Origin: Pseudarthrobacter phenanthrenivorans
GTDB taxonomy: Bacteria; Actinomycetota; Actinomycetes; Actinomycetales; Micrococcaceae
NCBI RefSeq assembly: GCF_000813845.1
Contig: NZ_JWTB01000019.1
Coordinates: forward strand, 62,001 to 126,000
Direction: 5' to 3'
Length of the DNA stretch: 64,000 nt
Shown here: piece by piece, positions 7,505 to 16,452 of the stretch
Position numbering within the stretch: position 1 is the first letter of the stretch
Layout of the letters: the number at the start of each line of letters is the position of its first letter
The notes under the pieces: model-generated
Told to the model about the DNA's origin: nothing
The model's database searches: none
The model's input: the letters and a program-made list of their open reading frames with translations, nothing else
Made by a program: the position numbers and the translations under genes

Positions 7505-9154
7505 TCAGTCCGCGGCACCCACCAGGCGCAGCCATGACGCCAGCTGGCCGGGGTCCGCCACGCCGCAGCGGTAGCCGACGTACCCGTCCGGGCGGACCGC
7601 CACCACGCCCCGCCCGGGGTGGCTGGTGAGCCGGTGGACGTGGACCAGCGGCGAAGCCGGCAGCGCGGTGAAGGCGGGGCCGGCACCCGAGGGGCCCGGG
7701 CCGGCGTCGCGCTCAAACAACAGGTGGATGCCCGGCACGGCGGTCAGTTCGTGAAGGCGGGCCACCCGTCCGCCCACGGAGACCGGCCCGTCCGGCAGCC
7801 GCTCGCCCGGCCGCGGCCACCGGCCGGCGCGGGGCGTGCAGTCATGGGAGATGGCACTGCCGCGGTAGTGCACGAACGGCTGGGCCAGCAGCCTGATGCC
7901 CTTGGCGGTGACCCACCGCTGCCGCAGCAGCAGCGGCAGTGCCGGCGCGAAGACGGGCAGGACGCTCCGGGCCAGCCGGGCCACCGGATGCGGTGAGGCT
8001 TCGCCGAAGAAGATCACGTGCGTCAGCGCCAGCACCCGCCGGGCCGCCAGCCGCCGCTCCTGCCCATAGCTGTCCAGCAGTTCGGGGAGCGGCGTGCCTG
8101 CGGCCGAGGCGAAGCCCAGTTTCCAGCCGAGGTTGAGGGCGTCGAGGATGCCGTTGTTCATGCCCTGGCCGCCGGCGGGTGAGTGGGCGTGCGCGGAATC
8201 TCCGGCCAGGAAGACGGGACTGGCACCGAAGGTCCTGGCAATCCTGTGCTGCAGCGGAATCTGCGCCGACCAGCGCACCTCGCTGACCGCAGCACCCAGG
8301 CCGGATCCGCCCGGGCCGGATCTACCCAGTCCCGATTCCCCCACCAGCCGGGCCACCTCCTCCGCCGGAACGGGCGGACCGAGCTGGCCGAACCGGGCTC
8401 CCGGCGCCGGGGCTGCCGGGCGGGTGGCCAGCATCCGCCAGGTGGCGCCCTCGCCCAGCGCGAACAGGAAGACCAGCCCTGCCGGACCGACGGCCACGTG
8501 CAGCATCCCCTCGTCCAGGGCGCCGTCCAGTTCGAGGTCGGCCATGACCGCTTCCACCCCGTACGGGCCGCCGCGCCACTGTGCACCGGTCAGGCCGCGG
8601 ACGGTGCTGGACTGCCCGTCGCAGCCGGCCAGGAACCGGGACACGTGGTGCTCCGCCAGGTTGCGCCGCGGGCCGCCGGCGGGATGCAGCTGCGCGCGCA
8701 CCAGTCCCTGCCCCGACACGAGGTCTGGTTCATGCTGGAGCCCGCGGAACTCGACGCCCCAGTCCACGTGGATCCCGCGGGCCTGCAGGGCTTGGCAGAG
8801 GACGTCCTCGACGTCGGCTTGCCGGACCAGGGTGAGGTGCGGGAAGGCCGTGTCCGGGAGGTCAGCGTGGCCCAGCCGGGCCTCGACGACGTGCCGGCCC
8901 AGGTGGATGCGCGCCTCGGGAGTGGTGTCGGCGCGGCTGAGCAGCTCATCGGTCACCCCCAGCGGGCGCAGGCCCTCCAGCGCCCTGGCGTGCAGCATCA
9001 TGGCGCGGGACGGACGGGCCCGGTGCGGGCGCCGGTCCACCACACGCACTGTGGCGCCGTGGGCGTGCGCCTGGAGGGCAGTGGTGAGTCCGGCGGGACC
9101 CGCGCCCACCACCAGGACGTCGCTGTCCGACGTCGTGCCTTGCCCGGGTGCCAT
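7505..9154 (-). CDS. FAD-dependent aromatic monooxygenase (PheA/TfdB type)
   Basis: A class A flavoprotein hydroxylase of 549 residues, expected to add one oxygen atom to an aromatic or polyketide-like substrate using NAD(P)H and O2. The N-terminal VLVVGAGPAGLTTAL is the FAD Rossmann fingerprint. FLAGCDGQSSTVR is the DG motif. VFLAGDSAHAHSPAGGQGMN is the GD motif that contacts the FAD ribityl chain. A C-terminal thioredoxin-like domain follows, as in phenol hydroxylases. It starts 12 bp after the preceding small gene on the same strand, so the two form an operon. The substrate is not predictable from this context. Confidence 0.85.
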   Translation of the reverse strand: MAPGQGTTSDSDVLVVGAGPAGLTTALQAHAHGATVRVVDRRPHRARPSRAMMLHARALEGLRPLGVTDELLSRADTTPEARIHLGRHVVEARLGHADLPDTAFPHLTLVRQADVEDVLCQALQARGIHVDWGVEFRGLQHEPDLVSGQGLVRAQLHPAGGPRRNLAEHHVSRFLAGCDGQSSTVRGLTGAQWRGGPYGVEAVMADLELDGALDEGMLHVAVGPAGLVFLFALGEGATWRMLATRPAAPAPGARFGQLGPPVPAEEVARLVGESGLGRSGPGGSGLGAAVSEVRWSAQIPLQHRIARTFGASPVFLAGDSAHAHSPAGGQGMNNGILDALNLGWKLGFASAAGTPLPELLDSYGQERRLAARRVLALTHVIFFGEASPHPVARLARSVLPVFAPALPLLLRQRWVTAKGIRLLAQPFVHYRGSAISHDCTPRAGRWPRPGERLPDGPVSVGGRVARLHELTAVPGIHLLFERDAGPGPSGAGPAFTALPASPLVHVHRLTSHPGRGVVAVRPDGYVGYRCGVADPGQLASWLRLVGAAD

Positions 9155-9166
9155 GGATGGCGGATG

Positions 9167-9730
9167 TCAGTTGGGGTTGAGGAGCCGCCACCAGGCGTGG
9201 TCCGGCTGGGTTGCAGCAGGCATCCTCGCCGGGTTGGCGAGCACCTCGTCGCGGCGCAGCCCGGGAAGCACCTTGTAGCTGATGGATCCGGGGACGCTGA
9301 CCAGTTCAAGGACCCGCCACAGGGCGGCGGCGTACTTGCGGGCGCGTTCAGGACCGTCCCATTCATACAGCCCGCGGTAGGCGCCGAAGGTGTCGTGGGC
9401 GCACCAAAGCTTGGAGACAAACCCGGGGAACCCCACGAAGAGCGGGGTGTTCAGCAGGCTCTCCGCCTCGAACAGGCGGTGCGCCCTGCCGCGGACCAGC
9501 CGGAGCGTGAAGGCGACCACCAGGACGCAGGGCTCGGCGGGCCCGCGGTCGACGGCGGTCTCCCGGTAGACCCGCGCGGTGCTTCCGTCGGCGAACCGCA
9601 GCACCCTGCCAACATTCTGTTTCGGAAGATGGACCTGCCGGCGCACCAGCATGACGCAGGACACTGCCACGCAGCGGGCCACCGCCAGCCAGGCCTGGGC
9701 CCGGGGAGCCGGGCCGGATTCGGGGGTCAT
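9167..9730 (-). CDS. Conserved hypothetical protein co-transcribed with the monooxygenase
   Basis: A 187-residue protein that I do not recognise. Its N-terminal region contains a hydrophobic/Cys-Val segment (VARCVAVSCVMLVRR). The middle holds FLVGFPGFVSKLW-like aromatic text followed by GAYRGLYEWDGPERARKYA, a pattern seen in small alpha/beta-barrel proteins of the antibiotic-monooxygenase/YdhR type, though I cannot confirm this. AAGGAG lies at good spacing before the ATG. It is the first gene of the pair and the FAD monooxygenase follows after 12 bp, so it probably serves the same pathway. Confidence 0.65.
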   Translation of the reverse strand: MTPESGPAPRAQAWLAVARCVAVSCVMLVRRQVHLPKQNVGRVLRFADGSTARVYRETAVDRGPAEPCVLVVAFTLRLVRGRAHRLFEAESLLNTPLFVGFPGFVSKLWCAHDTFGAYRGLYEWDGPERARKYAAALWRVLELVSVPGSISYKVLPGLRRDEVLANPARMPAATQPDHAWWRLLNPN

Positions 9731-9853
9731 GGCGTCTCCTTTCCTCTCAATGCCCTTCCAGCCTGACCGGCGGCGGGGCGGGGACCCAGAGTCTTTCGCC
9801 CTTTTCGGCTCCCCCGGTAGCGAACGGCCTGCGGGGTTGCCGGAGGGGGTCTA

Positions 9854-9865
9854 TATATTGAATCC
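9854..9865 (+). promoter_or_regulatory. -10-like box giving a probable leaderless ptrB mRNA
   Basis: TATATT at 9854-9859 lies 6 nt before the ATG and there is no Shine-Dalgarno sequence, so transcription should begin at or next to the start codon. A matching -35 hexamer is not obvious. Confidence 0.45.
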
Positions 9866-12088
9866 ATGACCTCCACTTCCCTGCAGGATTCCACCGGTAC
9901 CGCCGTCCCGGTCCCCCCGGTTGCCAAGAAGATCCCCACCGAACGCACGCACCACGGGGAGACGTTCGTGGACAACTACGAATGGCTGCGGGACAAGGAA
10001 TCCGCGGAGGTGGTGGAGCACCTGCGGGCCGAAAACGCGTACCAGGAAGCGGTCACCGCGCACCAGGAGCCGCTGCGCGAGGCCATCTTCCAGGAGATCA
10101 AGGGCCGCACCCAGGAAACGGACCTTTCCGTCCCGCACCGCAAGGACGGCTGGTGGTACTTCAGCCGCTCTGCCGAGGGCAAGGAATACGGGATCCACTG
10201 CCGGGTCAAGGCGCAGGACACCGGGGACACGGTGGCCGACTGGACTCCGCCGGCCGTGGAGCCCGGGGTGGAGATCCCCGGCGAGGAGATCCTGCTGGAC
10301 GGCAACGTGGAGGCCGAGGGAAAGCCCTTCTTTTCGGTGGGCGGCACCGCCGTCACCGTTGACGGCACGCTCTACGCCTATGCGGTGGACAACTCAGGCG
10401 ATGAACGGTTCACGCTGCGGATCAAAGACCTTCGCACGGGCGAACTGCTGCCGGACGTCATCGAGAACATCTTCTACGGCGTCTCCTTCTCGCCCGACGG
10501 ACAGCGCCTCTTCTACACCGTGGTGGATGACTCCTGGCGGCCCTACCAGGTGAAGGCCCACGTCCTGGGCACGCCGGTGGCCGAGGACACTGTGGTCTAC
10601 CAGGAGGACGACGCCGCCATGTGGCTGGGTTTTGAGCTCTCCGCGGACCGGCGCCACCTGGTGCTGGGCATCGGGTGCTCGGAGTACAGCGAGACCCGCC
10701 TGCTCCGCTTCGACGACCCCGAACAGGCAGTCACCACGGTGATCTCCCGGAACGAACGGGTCCTCTACGAAGCCGAGCCCTTCCTGCTGGACAGTGTGGA
10801 AAAGATCCTGCTCACGCACAACCGCGGGGCCATTAACTCCATGGTGTCCCTGGCGGACCCGGCGGAACTCAAAAAACCGCTGGCGGAACAGACCTGGCAG
10901 ACCGTCGTCGACCATTCCGACGACGTCCGTGTCAACGGCGCGGGCGTCACGGCCACGCACCTCATCGTGTCCATCCGCAAGGACACCATCGAGCGCGTCC
11001 AGGTGATGGGGCTGCCCGGCCTGGGCACCCCGGCCCAGCAGGCACCGGTGGAACCGGCCTTCGACGAGGAGCTCTACACTGCGGGCGTCGGCGGCTCGGA
11101 CTACGAAGCCCCCGTGATCCGGCTGGGCTACACCTCCTACTTCACGCCGTCGCGCATCTACGACTTCGTGCTTCCCACGCCGGAGCAGCCGGCCGGCGGG
11201 CTGCTGCTCCGTAAGGAAAGCCCGGTGCTGGGCGGTTACGACGGCAGCGACTACGTGGCCACCCGGGAGTGGGCCACTGCCGGCGACGGCACGCGGATCC
11301 CGCTTTCGGTGCTGCGGCACAAGGCGGTGAAACAGGATTCGACGGCGGCGGGCCTGGTCTACGGGTACGGCTCCTACGAGATGAGCATGGACCCCGGCTT
11401 CGGCATCGCCCGGCTGTCGCTGCTGGACCGCGGCGTGGTGTTCGTGATCGCGCACATCCGCGGCGGCGGCGAGCTGGGCCGGCACTGGTACGAGGACGGC
11501 AAGAAGCTGACCAAGAAGAACACCTTCACCGACTTCGTGGACGCCACCGACTGGCTGGCAAACTCCGGCTGGGTGGACCCTGCCCGGATCGCGGCGCTGG
11601 GCGGCTCGGCCGGCGGCCTGCTGATGGGCGCCGTGGCCAACATGGCGCCGGAGAAGTATGCGGCGATCGTGGCGCAGGTGCCGTTCGTGGATCCGCTCAC
11701 CAGCATCCTGGACCCGGACCTGCCGTTGTCCGCGCTGGAGTGGGAGGAATGGGGCAACCCCATCACGGACCCCCTGGCCTACGCGTACATGAAGTCCTAC
11801 TCCCCGTACGAGAATGTGCGGGAGGTGGCCTACCCCAAGATCGCCGCCGTCACGTCCTTCAACGACACCCGGGTTCTGTACGTGGAACCGGCCAAATGGG
11901 TGCAGGAACTGCGGAACAAGACCACGGGGTCCGAGCCGATCGTGATGAAGATCGAGATGGAGGGCGGCCACGGCGGCGCGTCCGGCCGGTATGTCCAGTG
12001 GCGCGAGCGGGCCTGGGATTACGCGTTCATCGCCGATGCCCTGGAAGCCACCGAGCTGCTGCCCGGCGCAGGGCTGAAACAGGACTGA
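9866..12088 (+). CDS. ptrB: Oligopeptidase B (S9 serine peptidase)
   Basis: A cytosolic S9A peptidase that cleaves short peptides, typically after Arg or Lys. At 740 residues it has the expected size: an N-terminal beta-propeller (residues about 75-430) gating a C-terminal alpha/beta-hydrolase domain. The catalytic triad reads Ser581 in GGSAGGLLMGA, Asp667 in SFNDTRVLYVEP and His702 in EGGHGGASGR. The LEWEEWGNP segment is typical of oligopeptidase B rather than prolyl oligopeptidase. The N-terminus carries a short non-conserved leader. A perfect hairpin terminator follows 2 bp after the stop. A -10-like box sits directly before the ATG, which suggests a leaderless transcript. Confidence 0.9.
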   Translation: MTSTSLQDSTGTAVPVPPVAKKIPTERTHHGETFVDNYEWLRDKESAEVVEHLRAENAYQEAVTAHQEPLREAIFQEIKGRTQETDLSVPHRKDGWWYFSRSAEGKEYGIHCRVKAQDTGDTVADWTPPAVEPGVEIPGEEILLDGNVEAEGKPFFSVGGTAVTVDGTLYAYAVDNSGDERFTLRIKDLRTGELLPDVIENIFYGVSFSPDGQRLFYTVVDDSWRPYQVKAHVLGTPVAEDTVVYQEDDAAMWLGFELSADRRHLVLGIGCSEYSETRLLRFDDPEQAVTTVISRNERVLYEAEPFLLDSVEKILLTHNRGAINSMVSLADPAELKKPLAEQTWQTVVDHSDDVRVNGAGVTATHLIVSIRKDTIERVQVMGLPGLGTPAQQAPVEPAFDEELYTAGVGGSDYEAPVIRLGYTSYFTPSRIYDFVLPTPEQPAGGLLLRKESPVLGGYDGSDYVATREWATAGDGTRIPLSVLRHKAVKQDSTAAGLVYGYGSYEMSMDPGFGIARLSLLDRGVVFVIAHIRGGGELGRHWYEDGKKLTKKNTFTDFVDATDWLANSGWVDPARIAALGGSAGGLLMGAVANMAPEKYAAIVAQVPFVDPLTSILDPDLPLSALEWEEWGNPITDPLAYAYMKSYSPYENVREVAYPKIAAVTSFNDTRVLYVEPAKWVQELRNKTTGSEPIVMKIEMEGGHGGASGRYVQWRERAWDYAFIADALEATELLPGAGLKQD

Positions 12089-12089
12089 A

Positions 12090-12124
12090 GCGTACGACGG
12101 CGGGCGCGTCCCGCCGTCGTACGC
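12090..12124 (+). terminator. Hairpin terminator after ptrB
   Basis: A perfect 15-bp stem (GCGTACGACGGCGGG and its complement) with a 5-nt loop directly follows the ptrB stop. There is no clear T-run. It separates ptrB from the convergent SRPBCC gene and could serve both. Confidence 0.75.
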
Positions 12125-12178
12125 CTGCGTTTGCCCGCGCCCCCTGCCTTGCCCGCGCCGGGGCCGGCAGGCTTCGGT

Positions 12179-12631
12179 TCACGTCTGCGGGTGCTCCGCC
12201 AGCCACTCAGCGAGCGTCTCAAGGTTGGCCCGGACTGTCCGTCCCTGGGCGCGCTCCACCAGCGGATCAGCCATCTTGCCAAAGATGCCGCCCAAGCCGG
12301 AGTCGGCGTCAATTCGCTGGGTGACGCGGGTTCCGCCATCGGCCGGTTCCAGCGTGAAGGTCACCGTGAAGTTCAGCTTTCCCTCAACGGAGCGGGACAC
12401 CATCCGCCTGGGCGGGTCGAACTCCACCACCTCGACGGTCCAGTCGAACCGGCGCCCCATGATCTTGCTTGTTCCCCGGCCCCGGGTTCCCATCCCCACG
12501 GGACCGTCTCCCACCTGCTCAGAGGCGGTAACCGAGGAGTCGTAGGCCGCGGTGTTATCGAACTTCGACAGGAAATCGAAGACTTCCTGCGGCGGCCGGG
12601 CGATGACTGCGGATTCTTCTACTACTGGCAT
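12179..12631 (-). CDS. SRPBCC-fold (polyketide cyclase/START-like) protein
   Basis: A 150-residue protein with the SRPBCC helix-grip fold, which makes a deep hydrophobic ligand pocket. The start EESAVIARPPQEVFDFLSKF is the classic beta1-alpha1 signature, and GGTRVTQRID is the conserved late strand. A C-terminal helix (VRANLETLAEWLAEH) covers the pocket. An AGGAGA RBS precedes the ATG. The ligand and role are unknown; members include cyclases, lipid carriers and dehydrase-like enzymes. It is monocistronic and converges on ptrB. Confidence 0.8.
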   Translation of the reverse strand: MPVVEESAVIARPPQEVFDFLSKFDNTAAYDSSVTASEQVGDGPVGMGTRGRGTSKIMGRRFDWTVEVVEFDPPRRMVSRSVEGKLNFTVTFTLEPADGGTRVTQRIDADSGLGGIFGKMADPLVERAQGRTVRANLETLAEWLAEHPQT

Positions 12632-12727
12632 CGGGCTCTCCTGGGACAGCGCCTGGTGCCGGCACGGCTCGGCCGGCAGGTAGGCACAGCGCCAGCTTGG
12701 ACCGCTGCCTCTTCGCTGTCAATGCAC

Positions 12728-12753
12728 CAATAAGCTAATCATGCTTACTATTG
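12728..12753 (+). promoter_or_regulatory. TAAGC palindrome, site A (upstream of the DUF2945 gene)
   Basis: An imperfect inverted repeat built around TAAGC...TGCTTA ends 39 bp before the DUF2945 start codon. On the opposite strand it reads AATAGTAAGCATG, close to the sites at 28471-28492 and 42078-42103. All three precede small or stress-type genes at similar distances. Confidence 0.5.
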
Positions 12754-12792
12754 TGGGTACTTGTTTTCCGCAGGGATACCGAAGGAGCGGGC

Positions 12793-12999
12793 ATGTCATT
12801 GAGCAAGGGAACGCACGTGGAGTGGAACACCTCCCAGGGCAAGACGCACGGCAGGATCGTGGAGAAGAAGACCAGCGACTTCGAGCTCGACGGCAACACG
12901 CACCGCGCCAGCGAGGATGAGCCGCAGTACGTGGTGGAGTCGGACAAGACCGGGGCGCGCGCGGCGCACAAGGCATCCGCGCTGACTGAGAAGAAGTAG
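12793..12999 (+). CDS. DUF2945 (HVA1/Tudor-like) small protein
   Basis: A 68-residue protein with the DUF2945 signature: KGTHVEWNTSQGKTHGRIVEKK at the N-terminus (an SH3/Tudor-like barrel) and DEPQYVVESDKTGARAAHK near the end. Bacterial members are small, conserved and of unknown function; some are stress-induced. GAAGGAG precedes the ATG at 12793, which I prefer over an upstream in-frame codon without an RBS. The next gene starts 4 bp after its stop, so the two are co-transcribed. The TAAGC palindrome upstream suggests shared control with csbD and htrA. Confidence 0.8.
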   Translation: MSLSKGTHVEWNTSQGKTHGRIVEKKTSDFELDGNTHRASEDEPQYVVESDKTGARAAHKASALTEKK

Positions 13000-13003
13000 C
13001 CCC

Positions 13004-14200
13004 GTGGCTGCCCGGCATGAGGTAGTGATCATCGGCGGCGGCAATGCGGGAGTGTCCCTGGCGGCCCGGCTGGAGCGGTACGGCGTGAAGGACGTGGCGC
13101 TCATTGAGCCCCGGGACCACCACCTGTACCAGCCGTTGTTCTCGCATATCGCGGGTGGTCGGGCGCAGGCCAAGGAGGCCGTCCGGACCCAGGAGTCGGT
13201 GACTCCGCAGGGCGTCACCTGGATCCGGGACGCCGCCGTGGGCGTGGATGCCAATGCCAACACGGTCATGCTGGAATCGGGGACAACGGTCGCATACGGC
13301 CAACTGGTGGTCTGCCCGGGGCTGCAATACGACTGGGACGCGGTGCCGGGGATGGCCGAGGCCGTCCACTCGCCCTACGGGGCCTCGCACTATGAGTTCG
13401 AACTGGCCCCCAAAGCCTGGACGCTGCTCAGTGCCATGACCTCCGGCACCGCCATCTTCACCATGCCGGCAGGTCCCATCAAGTGCGGCGGGGCCGCCCA
13501 GAAACCCATGTACCTCGCCTGCGACTACTGGCGGGAACAGGGGGTCCTGGACAACATCCGCGTGGTGATGGTCCAGCCGTATCCCACCGTATTCGGTGTC
13601 CCGGAGGTGGACCGGGAACTGGACCGGAAGATCGCCGAGTACGGGATCGAGCTGCGGACCAACAGCGAGCTGGTGGCGGTCAGCCCCACCGGCCGGCGGG
13701 CAACGGTCCGCGACAACGCCGCCAACACCACCGAGGACCTGGAGTATGACGTCCTCAACGCCGTCCCGCCGCAGTCGGCGCCTGACTGGCTCAAGGCCAC
13801 TGACCTGCCGGCCGCCGGCGACGCCGGCGGTTTCGTGGAGGTGGACCGGCAAACCCTGCGGCACCTGCGGTATGCCAATGTCTGGTCCCTGGGTGACGCT
13901 GCGGGCACCACCAACTCCAAGTCCGGCGGGGCGCTCCGCAAGCAGACCAAGGTGCTGGCCCGGAACCTGGTGGCTGCCCGCAAAGGCAAGCCGCTGCGGG
14001 CGAAGTATGACGGCTACTCGGTGTGCCCGTTTACGGTCTCGCGGGACACCGTGGTGTTCGCCGAGTTCGACGACCGCTACCGCCCCAAACCCACTATCCC
14101 CCGCGTCCCGACCTGGAATGAGAGCCGGCTGTCCTGGGTGGTGGACCGCGATCTGTTCCCGAAGATCTACTGGAACCTGATCCTCAAGGGCCGGGCGTAG
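13004..14200 (+). CDS. FAD-dependent sulfide:quinone oxidoreductase-like protein
   Basis: A 398-residue two-dinucleotide-binding-domain flavoprotein. VVIIGGGNAGVSLAARLERYG binds FAD at the N-terminus, and VWSLGDAAGTTNSKSGGALRKQ is the second FAD-contact motif near residue 290. PAGPIKCGGAAQKPMYLACDYW carries a Cys at the place where SQR enzymes hold a redox cysteine, followed by a second nearby Cys. Related proteins pass electrons from sulfide or an unknown donor to quinone at the membrane; a detoxification role is inferred. It has a GTG start 4 bp after the DUF2945 stop. Its 3' end overlaps the convergent GNAT gene by 17 bp. Confidence 0.8.
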   Translation: MAARHEVVIIGGGNAGVSLAARLERYGVKDVALIEPRDHHLYQPLFSHIAGGRAQAKEAVRTQESVTPQGVTWIRDAAVGVDANANTVMLESGTTVAYGQLVVCPGLQYDWDAVPGMAEAVHSPYGASHYEFELAPKAWTLLSAMTSGTAIFTMPAGPIKCGGAAQKPMYLACDYWREQGVLDNIRVVMVQPYPTVFGVPEVDRELDRKIAEYGIELRTNSELVAVSPTGRRATVRDNAANTTEDLEYDVLNAVPPQSAPDWLKATDLPAAGDAGGFVEVDRQTLRHLRYANVWSLGDAAGTTNSKSGGALRKQTKVLARNLVAARKGKPLRAKYDGYSVCPFTVSRDTVVFAEFDDRYRPKPTIPRVPTWNESRLSWVVDRDLFPKIYWNLILKGRA

Positions 14201-14762
14201 AAGCCGCCTGTGAACCGATGCGCCACTCATCGGCAAGGATGGCGTAGATCAGCTCAGTGGCCCACTGGCCCTTGTAATGCCACTTGTCGACGTGCCTCGC
14301 CTCCAGCCGCATGCCCAGCCGGCCGCACAGGGATGCTGAGGCCACGTTGAGTTCGTCCAGCCGGGCTTCGATCCGGTGCAGGCCCAGTTCCTCAAAGCCC
14401 AGGCGCAGCACGGCGCCGGCGGCCTCCGTCCCGTAGCCCTTGCCGCGGGCTGCGGGTGCCAGCGTCCACCCGACCTCGCCCTGCCCGCGGCCGGGCAGCC
14501 ATTTGAGCACCACTTCCCCCTGCAGCCCCGGCTCACCGGCGGCCTCGATGGCGAGCGCCACCCAGTCCCCCTCCTTCTCGAAGACAAAGTTGGCATAGTG
14601 GCCCACCCGCTCCATTGACTGCGTGTAGGTCTTCGCCGGGCCGGGCAGGAAACGCGCGGTTTCCGGCAGCGAGTGGTAGGCGTGGAAGGCGTCCAGGTCG
14701 CCGCCCTCAAACCGGCGCAGGACCAGCCGTTCGGTCCGGATGGGAAGGGATATCCCGGGCAT
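14184..14762 (-). CDS. GNAT acetyltransferase (RimJ/RimL type)
   Basis: A 192-residue N-acetyltransferase that uses acetyl-CoA. The start TERLVLRRFEGGDLDAFHAYH is typical of the RimJ/RimL group, and LAPAARGKGYGTEAAGAVL is motif A with the pyrophosphate-binding loop (R/Q-x-x-G-x-G/A). HRIEARLDELNVASASLCGRLGM is the following conserved helix. The substrate (ribosomal protein N-terminus, antibiotic or other amine) is unknown. It begins 5 bp after the ackA stop with no clear RBS, so it is probably translated by coupling to ackA. It is convergent with the SQR-like gene. Confidence 0.83.
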   Translation of the reverse strand: MPGISLPIRTERLVLRRFEGGDLDAFHAYHSLPETARFLPGPAKTYTQSMERVGHYANFVFEKEGDWVALAIEAAGEPGLQGEVVLKWLPGRGQGEVGWTLAPAARGKGYGTEAAGAVLRLGFEELGLHRIEARLDELNVASASLCGRLGMRLEARHVDKWHYKGQWATELIYAILADEWRIGSQAASTPGP

Positions 14763-14767
14763 GGAGG

Positions 14768-15928
14768 CTAACGGCCGGCGGAGACGACGGCGGCCGTCGC
14801 CTCCGCGATGGCGCGTTCCTCGTCCGTGGGAACCACCAGCACGGGAATCGCGGAGTCCGGCGTGGATATCACGCGCGGTTCCTTTGACCTCCCGGCGTTC
14901 AGGCCGGCGTCGAGCTCGATGCCCAGGGCGCCGAGCCGGTCCGCCACATGGGCCCTGAACTGCTGCGAGTTCTCGCCGATCCCGGCAGTGAAGACCAGGG
15001 CCTTCGCCCCGCCGACGGCAACGTGGTAGCCGCCGATGTACTTGGCCAAGCGGTAGGAGGCCACGGCCAGGGCCATGGTGGCTTTGTCGTCGCCGGCCTC
15101 GGACGCTTCCACCACCGAGCGCATGTCGTTGTTGCCCGCCAGGCCCTTCAGCCCGGATTCCCGGTTGAGCATGGTGTCGATGTCCTCGGGTGTCCAGCCG
15201 GCACGGCCAAGGAACACCAGGATGGAGGGGTCCAGGTCGCCCGAGCGGGTGCCCATCACCAGGCCCTCAAGCGGCGTGAAGCCCATGGAGGTATCCACAG
15301 AATGTCCGCCGCGGATGGCCGTGACAGAGGCTCCGTTGCCCAGGTGGGCGATGACGCCGTCGAACTCCTCCATGGGGATGTCCAGCAGGGCTGCTGCGCG
15401 GCGGGCCACGTACTCGTGCGAGGTCCCGTGGAAGCCGTAGCGGCGGATTCCGTGGTTGGTGTACAGCTCGTCCGGGACCGCGTAGCGCCAGGCATGCTCG
15501 GGCAGGGTGCGGTGGAAGGCGGTGTCGAACACGGCCACCTGCGGCATCTTGGGCCATTTCCTGGTGATGGCGCGGATGCCCAGCACGTTGGCCGGGTTGT
15601 GCAGCGGCGCCAACGGGTTGAGCCGTTCGATGGCGCGGGTGATCTCGTTGTCCACCAGGACGGGCTCGGCGAACCGTTCGCCGCCGTGCACCACCCGGTG
15701 GCCCACCGCCGCCAGCTCCAGGCCGCCGAGTTCGCGGTGGATGGCGGCGTCCACCTGTTCCAGCGCCTCCGCGTGGTCCCGCGGGCCCTCAATCTCGCCG
15801 TCCCCGCCACCGCCGTTGCCCATGCCGATCTTCTCGATCAGCCCCTCGGTGAGGACCGTCCCGGCGGCGACGTCACGCACCTGGTATTTCAGCGACGAGG
15901 AGCCGGAATTGATGACGAGCACGAGCAT
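14768..15928 (-). CDS. ackA: Acetate kinase
   Basis: Acetate kinase converts acetyl phosphate and ADP to acetate and ATP. At 386 residues it is of normal length. The N-terminal VLVINSGSSSLKYQ is PROSITE-type signature 1, and HRVVHGGERF, VAVFDTAFH, RRYGFHGTSHEYV and AHLGNGASVTAIRGGHSVDTSMGFTPLEGL-type text cover the phosphate and acetate sites. VFTAGIGENS near residue 320 is the adenosine site. In many relatives pta lies next door; here pta is 7.5 kb upstream on the same strand, with other genes between. GNAT follows directly. Confidence 0.96.
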   Translation of the reverse strand: MLVLVINSGSSSLKYQVRDVAAGTVLTEGLIEKIGMGNGGGGDGEIEGPRDHAEALEQVDAAIHRELGGLELAAVGHRVVHGGERFAEPVLVDNEITRAIERLNPLAPLHNPANVLGIRAITRKWPKMPQVAVFDTAFHRTLPEHAWRYAVPDELYTNHGIRRYGFHGTSHEYVARRAAALLDIPMEEFDGVIAHLGNGASVTAIRGGHSVDTSMGFTPLEGLVMGTRSGDLDPSILVFLGRAGWTPEDIDTMLNRESGLKGLAGNNDMRSVVEASEAGDDKATMALAVASYRLAKYIGGYHVAVGGAKALVFTAGIGENSQQFRAHVADRLGALGIELDAGLNAGRSKEPRVISTPDSAIPVLVVPTDEERAIAEATAAVVSAGR

Positions 15929-15983
15929 GCGGGGCCTCCTGGGGCTTGCGTCTGCAGTTCAAACCCCACTATAAGTGGCGCGC

Positions 15984-16340
15984 CTAGCGGTCGGTCAGCA
16001 GGAGCGTGTTGCCGTCCGGGTCCTGGGCGGTGAAGAACAGGCAGACGTCCGGCGCGCCGGCAATGGAACCCACCGGCACCCCGCTGTCCTCCAGCCGGGC
16101 GTGCATCCCGGCCAGGTCGAGCACCCGGAAATTGCACGTGGCCCACCCCAGCCCGGGGGACGCGTGGATGCCACTGTCCGGACCCATCAGTGTCACGGAT
16201 GCCGTTCCGCCGCCGGTGAGCACGGCAGAGAAACTGCCCGCTTCCGCAATGGAGAGTCCGAGCACCCGGCTGTACCAGGCGGCCGCGGCCTCCGGGTTCC
16301 GGACGGGTATGAAGGCGGTGGTGATGGCGGTCCCGGTCAT
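15984..16340 (-). CDS. VOC (glyoxalase/bleomycin-resistance) superfamily protein
   Basis: A 118-residue single-module VOC protein. It starts FIPVRNPEAAAAWYSRVLGL, the first beta-alpha-beta unit, and ends DPDGNTLLLTD, the usual C-terminal strand with its metal-ligand neighbourhood. Two such modules (a dimer) form the active site. The substrate is unknown. I chose the ATG at 16340 over a longer open frame because the VOC fold begins there, and because TAGCAT lies 7 nt upstream with no RBS, which suggests a leaderless mRNA. ackA lies 55 bp downstream on the same strand. Confidence 0.78.
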   Translation of the reverse strand: MTGTAITTAFIPVRNPEAAAAWYSRVLGLSIAEAGSFSAVLTGGGTASVTLMGPDSGIHASPGLGWATCNFRVLDLAGMHARLEDSGVPVGSIAGAPDVCLFFTAQDPDGNTLLLTDR

Positions 16341-16452
16341 GCCTGTGATGCTAGCCCATACCGGCTTGCCGCCCGCCGTGATCCTTGCGGATCGGGCGGC
16401 GCTGTGCCTATGGTCGGCGGACAAGGCTGGACCACGCCGAGAGGACAATTCC

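Noticed and set aside
12719..14236. A 505-codon minus-strand frame opposite the SQR-like gene
   Set aside because: The plus-strand gene has clear FAD motifs and its minus-strand shadow has none.
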